Assembly: GCF_000284035.1 (NCBI RefSeq)
Contig: NC_016887.1
Coordinates: 1,798,001 to 1,862,000, forward strand
DNA: 64,000 nucleotides
Reading direction: 5' to 3'
Source: Nocardia cyriacigeorgica GUH-2
GTDB taxonomy: Bacteria; Actinomycetota; Actinomycetes; Mycobacteriales; Mycobacteriaceae
Shown: piece by piece, positions 16,215 to 23,135 of the stretch
How the letters are laid out: every line of letters begins with the position of its first letter
How positions within the stretch are numbered: position 1 is the first letter of the stretch
Made by a program: the position numbers and the translations under genes
Notes under the pieces: generated by a model
Told to the model about the DNA's origin: nothing
Seen by the model: the letters and a program-made list of their open reading frames with translations, nothing else
Databases searched by the model: none

Positions 16215-16245
16215 TTGACCTGAACCTTACTTCAGGGTCGAGGCT
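16215..16245 (+). promoter_or_regulatory. MerR/SoxR-type promoter
   Basis: A TTGACC -35 (16215-16220) and a GAGGCT -10 (16240-16245) are separated by 19 bp, the over-long spacing of MerR-controlled promoters. The spacer holds CCTGAA-N6-TTCAGG (16219-16236), a perfect inverted repeat. The transcript would start near 16252, about 30 bp before the oxidoreductase ATG. Confidence 0.7.
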
Positions 16246-16283
16246 TGTCGTGTCCGAGTAACCGGAAACGATGGAGGTTGGTC

Positions 16284-17294
16284 ATGCGAGCGGTGTACGC
16301 CACGACATTCGGCGGTCCCGAGGTCCTCGAGGTGCGGGAGGTGCCCGACCCCGTCCCGGGCGCCGGAGAGGTCCTGGTCGACGTGGCCGCGGCCGACGTC
16401 ATGTTCCTCGATACCAAGCTGCGCTCCGGGTGGGGGACCGATTACTTCCCCGTCGAGCCGCCCTACGTGCCGGGCGGGGCCGTCGCCGGTGTGGTCGCCG
16501 CTGTCGGCCCCGAAGTCGACCCCTCCTGGATCGGCCGTCGGGTCGCCACCCAGACCGTGCGCAGCGGGATCGGCGGCGGGCTGCCGATCGGCGGATATGC
16601 GGAGAAGTCGCTGGCCAGGGCCGACACCCTGACCCCGGTGCCCGACGACGTCACGCTGGAGCAGTCGGTCGCCCTCACCCACGACGGCAAGACCGCACTG
16701 GCGGTGTTCGACCGGGCCGCGATCGAATCCGGAGAATGGGTGCTGATCACCGCCGCGTCGGGCGGGCTCGGCACCTTGCTGACCCAACTCGCCCGCAACG
16801 CCGGCGCGAAGGTCATCGCGGCGGCCCGCGGGCAGGCCAAGCTGGAACTGGCCGAACGCCTCGGTGCGGCGGTGCTGATCAACTACTCCGAACCCGGCTG
16901 GGTCGACCAGGTCCGGGCGGCGACCGGTGGCTCGGGTGTGCACGTCGTTCTGGACGGCGCGGGCGGGGAACCGGGCGGTGCGGCGGCCGAAGCGCTCGCC
17001 GATGGCGGCCGGTTCCTCGGGTACGGCTCGGCGGCGGGAGATTTCGCGGGTGTCGACACCGAATCCGCGCGCCGCCGGTCGATCACGGTGCTCGGCCTGT
17101 TCGACATCACTTCCGAAGCAACCGATTGGTCCGCGCTCGCCGAGCGTTCGCTGCGCGAGGTCGCGGCCGGGCGGCTGGAAGTGGTGATCGGACAGACTTT
17201 TCCACTGGAAGCGGCGAATTCGGCGCATGCGGCCATCGGTTCGCGCAGTGCCATCGGACGCACACTGTTGAGTAACACAAACCGACCGAATTGA
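16284..17294 (+). CDS. Zinc-binding-type dehydrogenase / quinone oxidoreductase
   Basis: This is a 336-residue member of the medium-chain dehydrogenase superfamily, quinone-oxidoreductase branch. It has the GroES-like N-terminal domain (VPGGAVAGVV) and an NADPH-binding Rossmann motif AASGGLGTLLTQLARNAGAKV. The structural and catalytic zinc cysteines are absent, as usual for this branch. The ATG at 16284 has GGAGG upstream. It is preceded by a MerR-type promoter, so induction by redox stress, an electrophile or a drug is likely, though no merR gene is adjacent. The reaction is probably NADPH-dependent reduction of a quinone or enone. Confidence 0.9.
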   Translation: MRAVYATTFGGPEVLEVREVPDPVPGAGEVLVDVAAADVMFLDTKLRSGWGTDYFPVEPPYVPGGAVAGVVAAVGPEVDPSWIGRRVATQTVRSGIGGGLPIGGYAEKSLARADTLTPVPDDVTLEQSVALTHDGKTALAVFDRAAIESGEWVLITAASGGLGTLLTQLARNAGAKVIAAARGQAKLELAERLGAAVLINYSEPGWVDQVRAATGGSGVHVVLDGAGGEPGGAAAEALADGGRFLGYGSAAGDFAGVDTESARRRSITVLGLFDITSEATDWSALAERSLREVAAGRLEVVIGQTFPLEAANSAHAAIGSRSAIGRTLLSNTNRPN

Positions 17295-17333
17295 ATACCT
17301 GCGGGTAGCGGAATCTGGGGCTATGGTGCCTGC

Positions 17334-17483
17334 GTGCTTACCGCAGCCATAGTTGTCATGATCCTGATTCTCGTTGCGTCCGTAGTGCATATCGCCAGCC
17401 GTCCGCCACGCGGCGCGGCGGTGTCGAATCGCGGGCGAAGTGCCGGTTCTGGTGCGGAACGAGAAAGGGAACGCCAGTATTGA
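17334..17483 (+). CDS. Putative 49-residue single-pass membrane protein
   Basis: GTG at 17334 opens 49 codons ending in TGA at 17481-17483. The product would have one hydrophobic helix (TAAIVVMILILVASVVHIA) followed by a basic and polar tail (RPPRGAAVSNRGR...). A TATGGT -10-like hexamer (17322-17327) lies 6 bp before the GTG, so the message could be leaderless, a common arrangement in this group. No family is recognised. It lies between the oxidoreductase and the convergent deazaflavin enzyme. It could be a chance ORF, but the membrane segment and promoter together make it worth listing. Confidence 0.4.
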   Translation: MLTAAIVVMILILVASVVHIASRPPRGAAVSNRGRSAGSGAERERERQY

Positions 17484-17511
17484 CCGTCCACCTCCGCCGA
17501 GCCGGTGGTGC

Positions 17512-17943
17512 TCACCTGACCGGGGTGAGCACCACCACCGCGATCGGACGCCGCGTGCGCGCCTGATACTCGCTGTAGCGGCCCTGATTCACCCGATCCA
17601 CCAGCTCCCAGCGCCGCGCGTACTCCGGATCGTCCGGTAGCGTGGGCCGGGCCGACACCCGCATCGTGCGGCGCCCGATCTGGATCTCGCATTCCGGGCG
17701 CGCCTTCAGGTTCGCCAGCCACCCCGGCGGCCGCGGCGAACCGCCATTCGACGCCGTCACCAGAAAATCGCGCCCATCCTTCGCGTAAGTGAGCGCCGAA
17801 ACCCGCGGTTTCCCGGATTTGCGTCCCACCGTCCGCAACAACAATGTCGGATTTCCGAACAACAGCCGATGCCCCACCCATCCACCGCTGTGCTCATAGA
17901 TCCACTGGTGTGCCTGCAACACTTTCGTGAACACCCCGGCCAT
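17512..17943 (-). CDS. Nitroreductase/deazaflavin-dependent oxidoreductase (DDN-like)
   Basis: This 143-residue protein belongs to the F420-dependent DDN/split beta-barrel family. Typical segments are LLLRTVGRKSGKPRVSALTYAKDG near the N-terminus and GWLANLKARPECEIQIGRRTMRVSAR in the middle. Members bind coenzyme F420 and reduce quinones or nitro compounds. Length matches the family. It is monocistronic and convergent with the preceding genes. The specific substrate is not evident. Confidence 0.9.
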   Translation of the reverse strand: MAGVFTKVLQAHQWIYEHSGGWVGHRLLFGNPTLLLRTVGRKSGKPRVSALTYAKDGRDFLVTASNGGSPRPPGWLANLKARPECEIQIGRRTMRVSARPTLPDDPEYARRWELVDRVNQGRYSEYQARTRRPIAVVVLTPVR

Positions 17944-18058
17944 ACCAACCCCTCAGCAGTAGCGCCAACGGCCCCACCCTAACCACGCCCCATCCCGATT
18001 GGCCCACGCCGCGCCCGACCCGGTAGCATTCCCAGCACCTGCGGACCCACCGCATCCG

Positions 18059-18132
18059 GGGGCGGTAGCTCAGTCGGTTAGAGCCGTGGACTCATAATCC
18101 ATTGGTCGCGGGTTCGAGCCCCGCCCGCCCCA
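18059..18132 (+). tRNA. tRNA-Met (anticodon CAT)
   Basis: The cloverleaf is complete: acceptor GGGGCGG/CCGCCCC, D-arm GCTCAGTCGGTTAGAGC, anticodon stem GTGGA/TCCAT around loop CTCATAA with anticodon CAT, and T-arm GCGGG-TTCGAGC-CCCGC. The 3' CCA is not encoded. It lacks initiator features, so it is an elongator tRNA-Met; tRNA-Ile2 (lysidine-modified) is a less likely alternative. Confidence 0.95.
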
Positions 18133-18420
18133 CAAAATCTCTCTACCAGGGTAAACGTGCTGATCGGCGGTCCGGGGGCCTGGGCCGGGCCGGGCCAGAG
18201 CAATGTATTCCTCCGTTTTCCGGCAATGGCCGTGGCGTCAGCGGCCTTGTACGCACGAACGATGTACGCAATGTCGATGTTCGCGGCGCAATGGCCCACG
18301 GTGCGTTCAACTCCGGCGCCGCATGCTTCCATGGCGGCGCGCGAATCGAGGAGATAGACGATCAATACACCCGTCCAGCCGCGGGCGCTGACCGACCTGG
18401 AGGTCGGCGCCGTCAGAAAG

Positions 18421-18723
18421 TTGCTGTCATCCGGCGCACCGGGCGCGAGGGAATACCTGGCGCAACTGCCCTATGCGCGGGTTGTCGCCACCTGGGGCGT
18501 GGGATCGCCCAGCGTCGACCTGGCGGTGGAGCCCGGTGCGGCCCCGGCGGCATCGATGGATGGGATCTTCGCCAGTGGTGCGGTGAGCGACCGAGACGGT
18601 ACTCCCGTCGGGGAGGTCCTGCTGTGGGTCGAGGGCGGATGGCTGAGCGGGATCGAGTACGCCTGGTACACCGATGAGCGACCTCGCTCGCTGCCCGATC
18701 CGAGCCGGATACATCTCCCTTAG
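18421..18723 (+). CDS. Hypothetical protein; real start probably upstream at 18361
   Basis: The listed start is a TTG giving 100 residues with the C-terminal block GEVLLWVEGGWLSGIEYAWYTDE, a pattern I associate with small actinobacterial hypothetical proteins near secretion or toxin loci. Protein-like sequence continues upstream in frame (INTPVQPRALTDLEVGAVRK) to an in-frame TAG at 18355. A strong ribosome site GAGGAG (18348-18353) points at ATC (18361, spacing 7) or ACG (18358, spacing 4), neither a usual start. The gene may start with ATC, or an ATG has been lost. Function unknown. Confidence 0.6.
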   Translation: MLSSGAPGAREYLAQLPYARVVATWGVGSPSVDLAVEPGAAPAASMDGIFASGAVSDRDGTPVGEVLLWVEGGWLSGIEYAWYTDERPRSLPDPSRIHLP

Positions 18724-18813
18724 CGCGCGAGCTCGATGCGCCGCGACCCGCACCTCGATATAAGTGTGCCCCGCGCACCAGGCAGTGTCGCGGGGCACCG
18801 GATTGGGTTGAGG

Positions 18814-19020
18814 CTAGGGGCGGTTGAACTCACCGGCGCGGGCGCCGGACAGGAACGCATCCCATTCGGACGGGGAGAAGACCAGGGCCGCTGCGGCCGG
18901 ATTCTTCGAGTCCCGGACACCCACTGCGCCGCCATCGAGGTGCGCTACCTCGACACAGTTGTCCTTGCTGGCGCTGAAGGTGCTCTTGAACCACTGCGCT
19001 CCGGCCAGGTCGACGCTCAC
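18814..19020 (-). CDS. DUF397 domain protein
   Basis: This 68-residue DUF397 protein has the typical layout WFKSTFSASKDNCVEVAHLDGGAVGVRDSKNP and a C-terminal FSPSEWDAFLSGARAGEF. DUF397 proteins are encoded after XRE/DUF5753 regulators in actinomycetes and act as their small partner, in some cases as toxin-antitoxin-like pairs (Scr1 family). The GTG start overlaps the stop of the XRE gene by 4 nt (GTGA). Confidence 0.95.
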   Translation of the reverse strand: MSVDLAGAQWFKSTFSASKDNCVEVAHLDGGAVGVRDSKNPAAAALVFSPSEWDAFLSGARAGEFNRP

Positions 19021-19901
19021 CGCTTGTACTCCTTCGCTACCTCAACGAGCCGGTCACGACTCTTGTGCTGGTCCAACGCTACATGCGTCAGCCGCTCCAA
19101 CACGCGCTGGTACCGGCGGATCTCTGGCTCGTCCTCCACATACAGGTCGCCGGAGAACCCTTCGACGTACACCACCGGAGGTTCTGGTTGCTTGCCTTCG
19201 GGCAGGGGCGGGAACTCGAGCAGCGTGAACCCTCCTATCAACGCGCCGGAATGGCTCGGAGCGTCGAACGGCACGATTCGGACCGTCACGTTGGGCCGGT
19301 CGGACATGGCGGCCAGATGCTCGAGCTGGCCGGCCATCACGGCGGGACCTCCGATCTGCTCGTGCAGCGCAGCCTCGGACAACAGCAGCACGACACTGAA
19401 CGACTCGTCATCCCGAATGCGGGATTGGCGCCGGGTGGCGACATCCACTTGCCGTTCGATCGTGTCGGTGTCGGCCTCCGGGGTTTCCGCCCAGGCGATA
19501 GCGCGCCGATACTCCGGTGTCTGGAGCAGGCCTGGGACGATCATGGTTCGCCACAGGGTCGCCTTCGACGCAGCGTCCTCGAGGCTCAGGTAGTGATCGA
19601 ACCCGGCCGATAGCTGGTCGGCGTATCCACGCCACCAGGCGCCACCCGTCTTCTGGGCAGATCGGAACTCCGACAGCAGTTCTAGCAGGGTGCGCCGCTC
19701 GTCATCGTTGGCGTTGTACTGGTCGCACAGCGCGTTGATCTGTAAGGCCAAGATCCGGGTGCCTTGTCCGCCCTCTATCCGGCCGATGCTTTGCGGCGAC
19801 ACTTCGATCACGCGAGCGGCGGCCGCTCGCGACACGTTCGCCCGCTCTCGGAGCCTGCGCAATTCCCTACCGAGTGCCCTCCTGGGCAGTGTTGACCCCA
19901 C
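19017..19901 (-). CDS. XRE-family regulator with DUF5753 (Scr1 family)
   Basis: This 294-residue regulator has an N-terminal helix-turn-helix (residues about 10-65, VSRAAAARVIEVSPQSIGRIEGG) and a DUF5753 domain (GLLQTPEYRRA, then SEAALHEQIGG and VRIVPFDA). It is co-translated with a DUF397 partner. GTG start with AAGGGG upstream. A perfect 28-bp inverted repeat (19911-19938) overlaps the ribosome site and promoter area and is a natural autoregulatory operator. Such pairs are abundant in Nocardia and Streptomyces and are implicated in development and antibiotic control. Confidence 0.93.
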   Translation of the reverse strand: MGSTLPRRALGRELRRLRERANVSRAAAARVIEVSPQSIGRIEGGQGTRILALQINALCDQYNANDDERRTLLELLSEFRSAQKTGGAWWRGYADQLSAGFDHYLSLEDAASKATLWRTMIVPGLLQTPEYRRAIAWAETPEADTDTIERQVDVATRRQSRIRDDESFSVVLLLSEAALHEQIGGPAVMAGQLEHLAAMSDRPNVTVRIVPFDAPSHSGALIGGFTLLEFPPLPEGKQPEPPVVYVEGFSGDLYVEDEPEIRRYQRVLERLTHVALDQHKSRDRLVEVAKEYKR

Positions 19902-19910
19902 CTGATCCCC

Positions 19911-19938
19911 TTCCAGTTTGGACGTGCCCGAACTGGAA
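19911..19938. promoter_or_regulatory. 28-bp inverted repeat, XRE operator candidate
   Basis: TTCCAGTT (19911-19918) and AACTGGAA (19931-19938) are perfect 8-bp arms 12 bp apart, immediately upstream of the XRE gene start. Position and symmetry suit autoregulation. Confidence 0.6.
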
Positions 19939-20101
19939 CCGTCCTACTGGACAGCATCCGTAGACGCAGTGTGGCAGTAAACGTCTGGAAGATCCAATGT
20001 GAGCGTGTCTGTCTGGGCGCTAACCCTGTCTACTGGCTTCAGCAGTCGATAGCCGGAAGCCCCACCAGCGGACCCGAAATCGCCGCCCCCGCTCGGTGGG
20101 A

Positions 20102-20137
20102 CTCCCACAGGATCGCCGGAGCCGTCCCCTGTGGGAG
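20102..20137. other. Strong hairpin upstream of resolvase-like gene
   Basis: CTCCCACAGG (20102-20111) and CCTGTGGGAG (20128-20137) form a perfect 10-bp stem with a 16-nt loop, 64 bp before the next gene. No T-run follows. The 19939-20201 stretch otherwise holds no gene that I can support. Confidence 0.45.
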
Positions 20138-20201
20138 GCAGGAAGCCCCTCCATCGCCCGGCTGTCGACTGCCCTCATCAACCCCGAGCGGAGCGCGCGC
20201 C

Positions 20202-20513
20202 ATGAAAGCCGTTGTGTATCTCCAGGAGTCGTTCTGCGACCGACACCTGTCCGGGATCGAGATGGAGGCGCGAGCCTTGGCGGCCAGGTATGGCTACTCG
20301 GTGGCGCGAACAGTTGTCGAATGCGAAACCGACACGCTGAGTTGGCTACTGGTGAAAGCAAAGGCGTTGAACGTCGACGTCATCGTCACGCCGACGATGC
20401 AGCACATTCAACACCGGGCCAACGATGTGCTCACCCGGTGCGACTTGCTGATTGTGTATCCGAAACGGTTTGTCCCGAGGGGAACGCGCCTCGCACTCAG
20501 CGAGTACCGGTAG
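20202..20513 (+). CDS. Small resolvase-N-terminus-like protein, degenerate
   Basis: This 103-residue protein (MKAVVYLQESFCDRHLSG...) has the alternating strand-helix pattern of the serine-recombinase N-terminal fold: VVYLQES, then EMEARALAARYGYSVARTVVE, then LLVKAKALNVDVIVTPTMQHI. The position of the catalytic serine may be kept (YLQES against YxRVS), but the adjacent arginine and the DNA-binding half are missing, so recombination is unlikely. The protein stands alone beside an XRE/DUF397 pair. A non-catalytic or recycled fold is my best guess, at low confidence. The ATG lacks a clear ribosome site. Confidence 0.55.
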   Translation: MKAVVYLQESFCDRHLSGIEMEARALAARYGYSVARTVVECETDTLSWLLVKAKALNVDVIVTPTMQHIQHRANDVLTRCDLLIVYPKRFVPRGTRLALSEYR

Positions 20514-20588
20514 TGCCCGCCCGCGGCGGATCGACTGGTCGCGAGAAACGAAGAGGCGCCGGCCGCTGCACTGTGCTCTAATCACCCC

Positions 20589-20636
20589 GTGATGTTGTTC
20601 GCGCAGCCTTGGTGGCCGCTGCTCCAGCGGCCGTGA
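20589..20636 (+). CDS. Putative 15-residue leaderless leader peptide
   Basis: GTG ATG TTG ... TGA encodes VMLFAQPWWPLLQRP. A TCTAAT -10-like hexamer (20577-20582) sits 6 bp before the GTG, so the transcript could begin at the start codon. The last codons lie in a hairpin, GGCCGCTG-CTC-CAGCGGCC (20614-20632). The methyltransferase gene follows 90 bp later. The arrangement recalls an attenuating upstream ORF. Not a recognised family. Confidence 0.35.
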   Translation: MMLFAQPWWPLLQRP

Positions 20637-20726
20637 ACTGTGCGTTTCGGCCGTCTGTCCCGGCGGTCGAAAGCGCTTGCGCGGTCGAGCATCATCGGTG
20701 GCGGGCGGCCCGAAAGTGAGGACCCC

Positions 20727-21431
20727 ATGACCACCAATCATTCCGCGGGATTCGGCGCTATTCTGCTCAGCTCGCGGTCGGCGGCGGAGTATCGGGCGAT
20801 GTTCGATCTCACCGAGGCCGATCTCGCTCGCCGCATCCTCGACTGCCCGGGTGGGGCGGCGTCATTCACGGCCGAGGTTTGTGACGAGGGCGGTGACGTA
20901 ACCGCTTGCGATATCGCCTATTTCGATCGGACTCCGAACGAGCTCGGTGCGTTGGCGGTGGCCGAGGCCGAGCGCGGAAGTGACTTCGTTCGCGCGCATC
21001 CCGAGCAGTATCGGTGGACGTTCTTCGCCGATCCCGACGATCATCGCCGCAGCAGGTCCGCGTCGGCCGAGCGATTCGCTGCCGATATCCGGCAGCACCC
21101 GCACCGCTACGTCGCGGGCGCTCTCCCGAAGCTTCCGTTCGACAACGGTTCTTTCGATCTGACGCTCAGCTCGCATCTATTGTTCAGCTACGCAGAGGAT
21201 CTCGACTACGCCTTCCATGTAGCGGCAATCCGCGAACTGTTGCGGGTCACCCGCGACGAGGTACGAATCTTCCCGCTGGTGGCGGTGGGGTCGTCGCAGC
21301 CCTACGCGCGGCTGAACGAGTTGATCGGCGAGTTAGGAACCCACGGGATTGCGGGCAGCGTCGTCGAGAGTTCGTATGAGTTCCAGGCCGGCGGGAATCA
21401 GATGCTCGTGTGCAGGAAATCCCAGCAATGA
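20727..21431 (+). CDS. Class I SAM-dependent methyltransferase
   Basis: This 234-residue protein has methyltransferase motif I in an unusual form (ILDCPGGAASFTAEV, about 37-51), a motif II acidic strand (VTACDIAYF) and the segment LPFDNGSFDLTLSSHLLFSYAEDL, typical of motifs IV-V. The C-terminus carries VRIFPLVAVG. The ATG at 20727 has GTGAGGA upstream. The acceptor substrate is unknown. A 15-codon upstream ORF with a hairpin precedes it and may control expression. Confidence 0.85.
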   Translation: MTTNHSAGFGAILLSSRSAAEYRAMFDLTEADLARRILDCPGGAASFTAEVCDEGGDVTACDIAYFDRTPNELGALAVAEAERGSDFVRAHPEQYRWTFFADPDDHRRSRSASAERFAADIRQHPHRYVAGALPKLPFDNGSFDLTLSSHLLFSYAEDLDYAFHVAAIRELLRVTRDEVRIFPLVAVGSSQPYARLNELIGELGTHGIAGSVVESSYEFQAGGNQMLVCRKSQQ

Positions 21432-21441
21432 CGGAGAAGCC

Positions 21442-21463
21442 CGCCCGCTGCCCGCAGCGGGCG
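21442..21463. terminator. Hairpin between convergent genes
   Basis: CGCCCGCTGC and GCAGCGGGCG are perfect 10-bp arms around CC, eleven bases after the methyltransferase stop and before the DUF4235 stop. A GC-rich terminator candidate for both directions. Confidence 0.6.
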
Positions 21464-21496
21464 CCCTTCACAGAGTGAAGTAGCCAGTCCGGCAGC

Positions 21497-21757
21497 TCAC
21501 TTCCCCGGCCACGTCCCCGTGACCCGCTGATATCCGGTCGCACCGGCACGATCGACCGCGGCCTTCACCACGCCGAAGATCGCGCCGTGCAGGGCGGCGG
21601 CCAGCAGGACTTCGCGCCAGCCGTAGTCGCGGGAGGTGGCGTTGGGAGCTTCGTCCTCACCGCTCAAACGGCGCCAGACCTGGGCGAAGACGGCGCTGGC
21701 GGCCAGCCCGCCGAGCACGCCGACGAGGGCGCCGAGCGGCTTGTAGAGCACTGTCAT
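21497..21757 (-). CDS. DUF4235 membrane protein
   Basis: This 86-residue protein has two transmembrane helices (YKPLGALVGVLGGLAASAVFAQVW and REVLLAAALHGAIFGVVKAAVDR) around a short loop, matching the DUF4235 family. It is the last gene of a four-gene operon and overlaps the DUF3618 gene by 4 nt (ATGA). Members are linked to envelope stress in actinobacteria, but the function is not known. Confidence 0.88.
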   Translation of the reverse strand: MTVLYKPLGALVGVLGGLAASAVFAQVWRRLSGEDEAPNATSRDYGWREVLLAAALHGAIFGVVKAAVDRAGATGYQRVTGTWPGK

Positions 21758-22113
21758 GCCCGCCTCCAGCGCACGATCAGCCAGATCACCGCCACCGCGC
21801 CTATCGCGCCGGCCGCTAGGTAGGCGGGCCGGCGGCGCACGCCCTCGACGACGCGCTCGGTGCGGTCGACGACCGGTTCGGGCGCGAGGTGTTTGGCCTT
21901 GCTGCGGGCGTGATCGGTCGTTTCGAGCACGGCGTGCTTCGCCTCGCTCACCCGGTGTCGCCCGGCCTCGGCCACATCGTGCATCTTGTCCTCGGCGCGG
22001 GCGCGGACATCGAACTTCCCGCTCAGCTCGGCGACGGTTTCCCCGAGTTCGCGCCGGGTCAGGTCGCGGTCGACGCGTAGCAGTTCGGCTTCGTCGGGTT
22101 CGCGGTCGCTCAT
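21754..22113 (-). CDS. DUF3618 membrane-anchored protein
   Basis: This 119-residue protein has a long amphipathic N-terminal helix with the family motif ADLTRRELGETVAEL-like segment (VDRDLTRRELGETVAELSGK) and one C-terminal transmembrane helix (AYLAAGAIGAVAVIWLIVRW). The ATG at 22113 overlaps the upstream holin-family gene stop by 4 nt. It is coupled at both ends within the operon. Function unknown. Confidence 0.88.
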   Translation of the reverse strand: MSDREPDEAELLRVDRDLTRRELGETVAELSGKFDVRARAEDKMHDVAEAGRHRVSEAKHAVLETTDHARSKAKHLAPEPVVDRTERVVEGVRRRPAYLAAGAIGAVAVIWLIVRWRRA

Positions 22114-22523
22114 TCTCGCCTCCATTCCTTGACGACGTCGAGGTCCTCGCGCACGCCCTCGACCGCTTCGCGCGGGATGGGCGGGGTGGCCTCGGAAACG
22201 TTCTTCTTGCCGAGTAGCCCCAGCACCGCCGCGACGACGAGCAGCGCGCCGCCCACGATCAGGGCTGCCGCCCACCCGGGCAGCACCAGCGCCAACGCCA
22301 GCACGGCCGCCGCGATCAAGGCGCCGCCACCGTAGAAGGCGAGCACCCCGGCGGCGCCGGCCAAGCCGACTCCGGTGGCGATTCCCTTGGTGCGGTCCTG
22401 CATTTCGATGCGGGCCAGCCGGATCTCATCACGGACCAGCCGGGACAGCTGGGTGGTGGCGTCGTCGACGAGTTCACTGATCGAGCGCGTCTGCGACGAC
22501 GGCGCGTGATAGGTCTCGGCCAT
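22110..22523 (-). CDS. Phage-holin-superfamily III protein (PF07332)
   Basis: This 137-residue membrane protein has two transmembrane helices (GIATGVGLAGAAGVLAFYGGGALIAAAVLALALVLPGW and AALIVGGALLVVAAVLGLLG) after an N-terminal amphipathic helix (SELVDDATTQLSRLVRDEIRLARIEMQ). Despite the family name, this is a chromosomal actinobacterial protein, here in an operon with DUF3618 and DUF4235 genes; nothing suggests prophage. ATG at 22523 with GAGGAGGG upstream. Confidence 0.9.
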   Translation of the reverse strand: MAETYHAPSSQTRSISELVDDATTQLSRLVRDEIRLARIEMQDRTKGIATGVGLAGAAGVLAFYGGGALIAAAVLALALVLPGWAAALIVGGALLVVAAVLGLLGKKNVSEATPPIPREAVEGVREDLDVVKEWRRE

Positions 22524-22555
22524 GGTGTATCCCTCCTCGCCTTTCGTCTGCCGCG

Positions 22556-23035
22556 CTACTCGATGATTCCCGGTTGCCGCCCCGACAGGTGCTGGCCGGT
22601 GCTGGTCTTGCGCGGCAGGATCACACCCAGCGCGATCATGGCCAGGCCGAGCCCGAAGTGCAGCCAGTTGTCGGCGGTGTCGAGGGGAACGAAATTCGCG
22701 TCGCTGTTCTGGTCGATGACGAGGCCGTAGATCCACAGCACGAGATAGATCACGCCGCCGCCGATGAGGAAGCTGCGGGCAGCGGGCGGATTCGCGCCTG
22801 CGATCAAGCCGACGACGCCGAAGGCCAGATGCACGAGGTTATGCAGAATCGACACGTTGAACAGTCCGAGTAGCTGAGCTTCGGAATGATGGCCTGCCCA
22901 TTCGAGTGTGTCGTAGTTCGTGGTGATGCCCGGGATGAATCCGAGGACCCCCACCAGGAGAAATGCCGCGCCCACGACCATGGCCGCGAGCTGGACCGGC
23001 GTGCGCGCTGTGACTGTGGAGCTGCTGTTCGGCAC
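22556..23035 (-). CDS. DUF4383 membrane protein
   Basis: This protein has 159 residues with four predicted transmembrane helices (MVVGAAFLLVGVLGFIPGI, ILHNLVHLAFGVVGLIAGA, FLIGGGVIYLVLWIYGLVI, WLHFGLGLAMIALGVIL) and the DUF4383 pattern of polar histidine and asparagine residues at helix ends (HNLVHLAFG, NWLHFGLG). GTG start at 23035 with GAAAGGA upstream. It is the first gene of the membrane stress operon and is preceded by a sigma-F-like promoter. Role unknown. Confidence 0.88.
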   Translation of the reverse strand: MPNSSSTVTARTPVQLAAMVVGAAFLLVGVLGFIPGITTNYDTLEWAGHHSEAQLLGLFNVSILHNLVHLAFGVVGLIAGANPPAARSFLIGGGVIYLVLWIYGLVIDQNSDANFVPLDTADNWLHFGLGLAMIALGVILPRKTSTGQHLSGRQPGIIE

Positions 23036-23102
23036 GGGTCTCGTCCTTTCGTCGCACCGGCCGCGCACGCGTTGCTTGCCGCGCGGCCCCGACATCGGCC
23101 GA

Positions 23103-23127
23103 ATGCCCGGCTACGGTCGCGGCAAAC
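23103..23127 (-). promoter_or_regulatory. Sigma-F/B-like promoter candidate
   Basis: On the minus strand GTTT (23127-23124) and GGGCAT (23108-23103) are 15 bp apart, close to the actinobacterial sigma-F consensus GTTT-N15-17-GGGTAT. It lies about 70 bp upstream of the DUF4383 start, with one mismatch in the -10. Confidence 0.4.
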
Positions 23128-23135
23128 ACCCCGCG

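Noticed and set aside
18059..20513. tRNA-Met as attachment site of an integrated element
   Set aside because: No integrase and no copy of the tRNA 3' end was found downstream; the accessory genes may simply be variable.
20589..20636. trp-type attenuator
   Set aside because: Two tryptophan codons are present, but no tryptophan genes follow and no alternative terminator/antiterminator pair was seen.
22110..22523. Phage holin as evidence of a prophage
   Set aside because: The family name is misleading; the protein is in a chromosomal membrane operon and no other phage gene is near.
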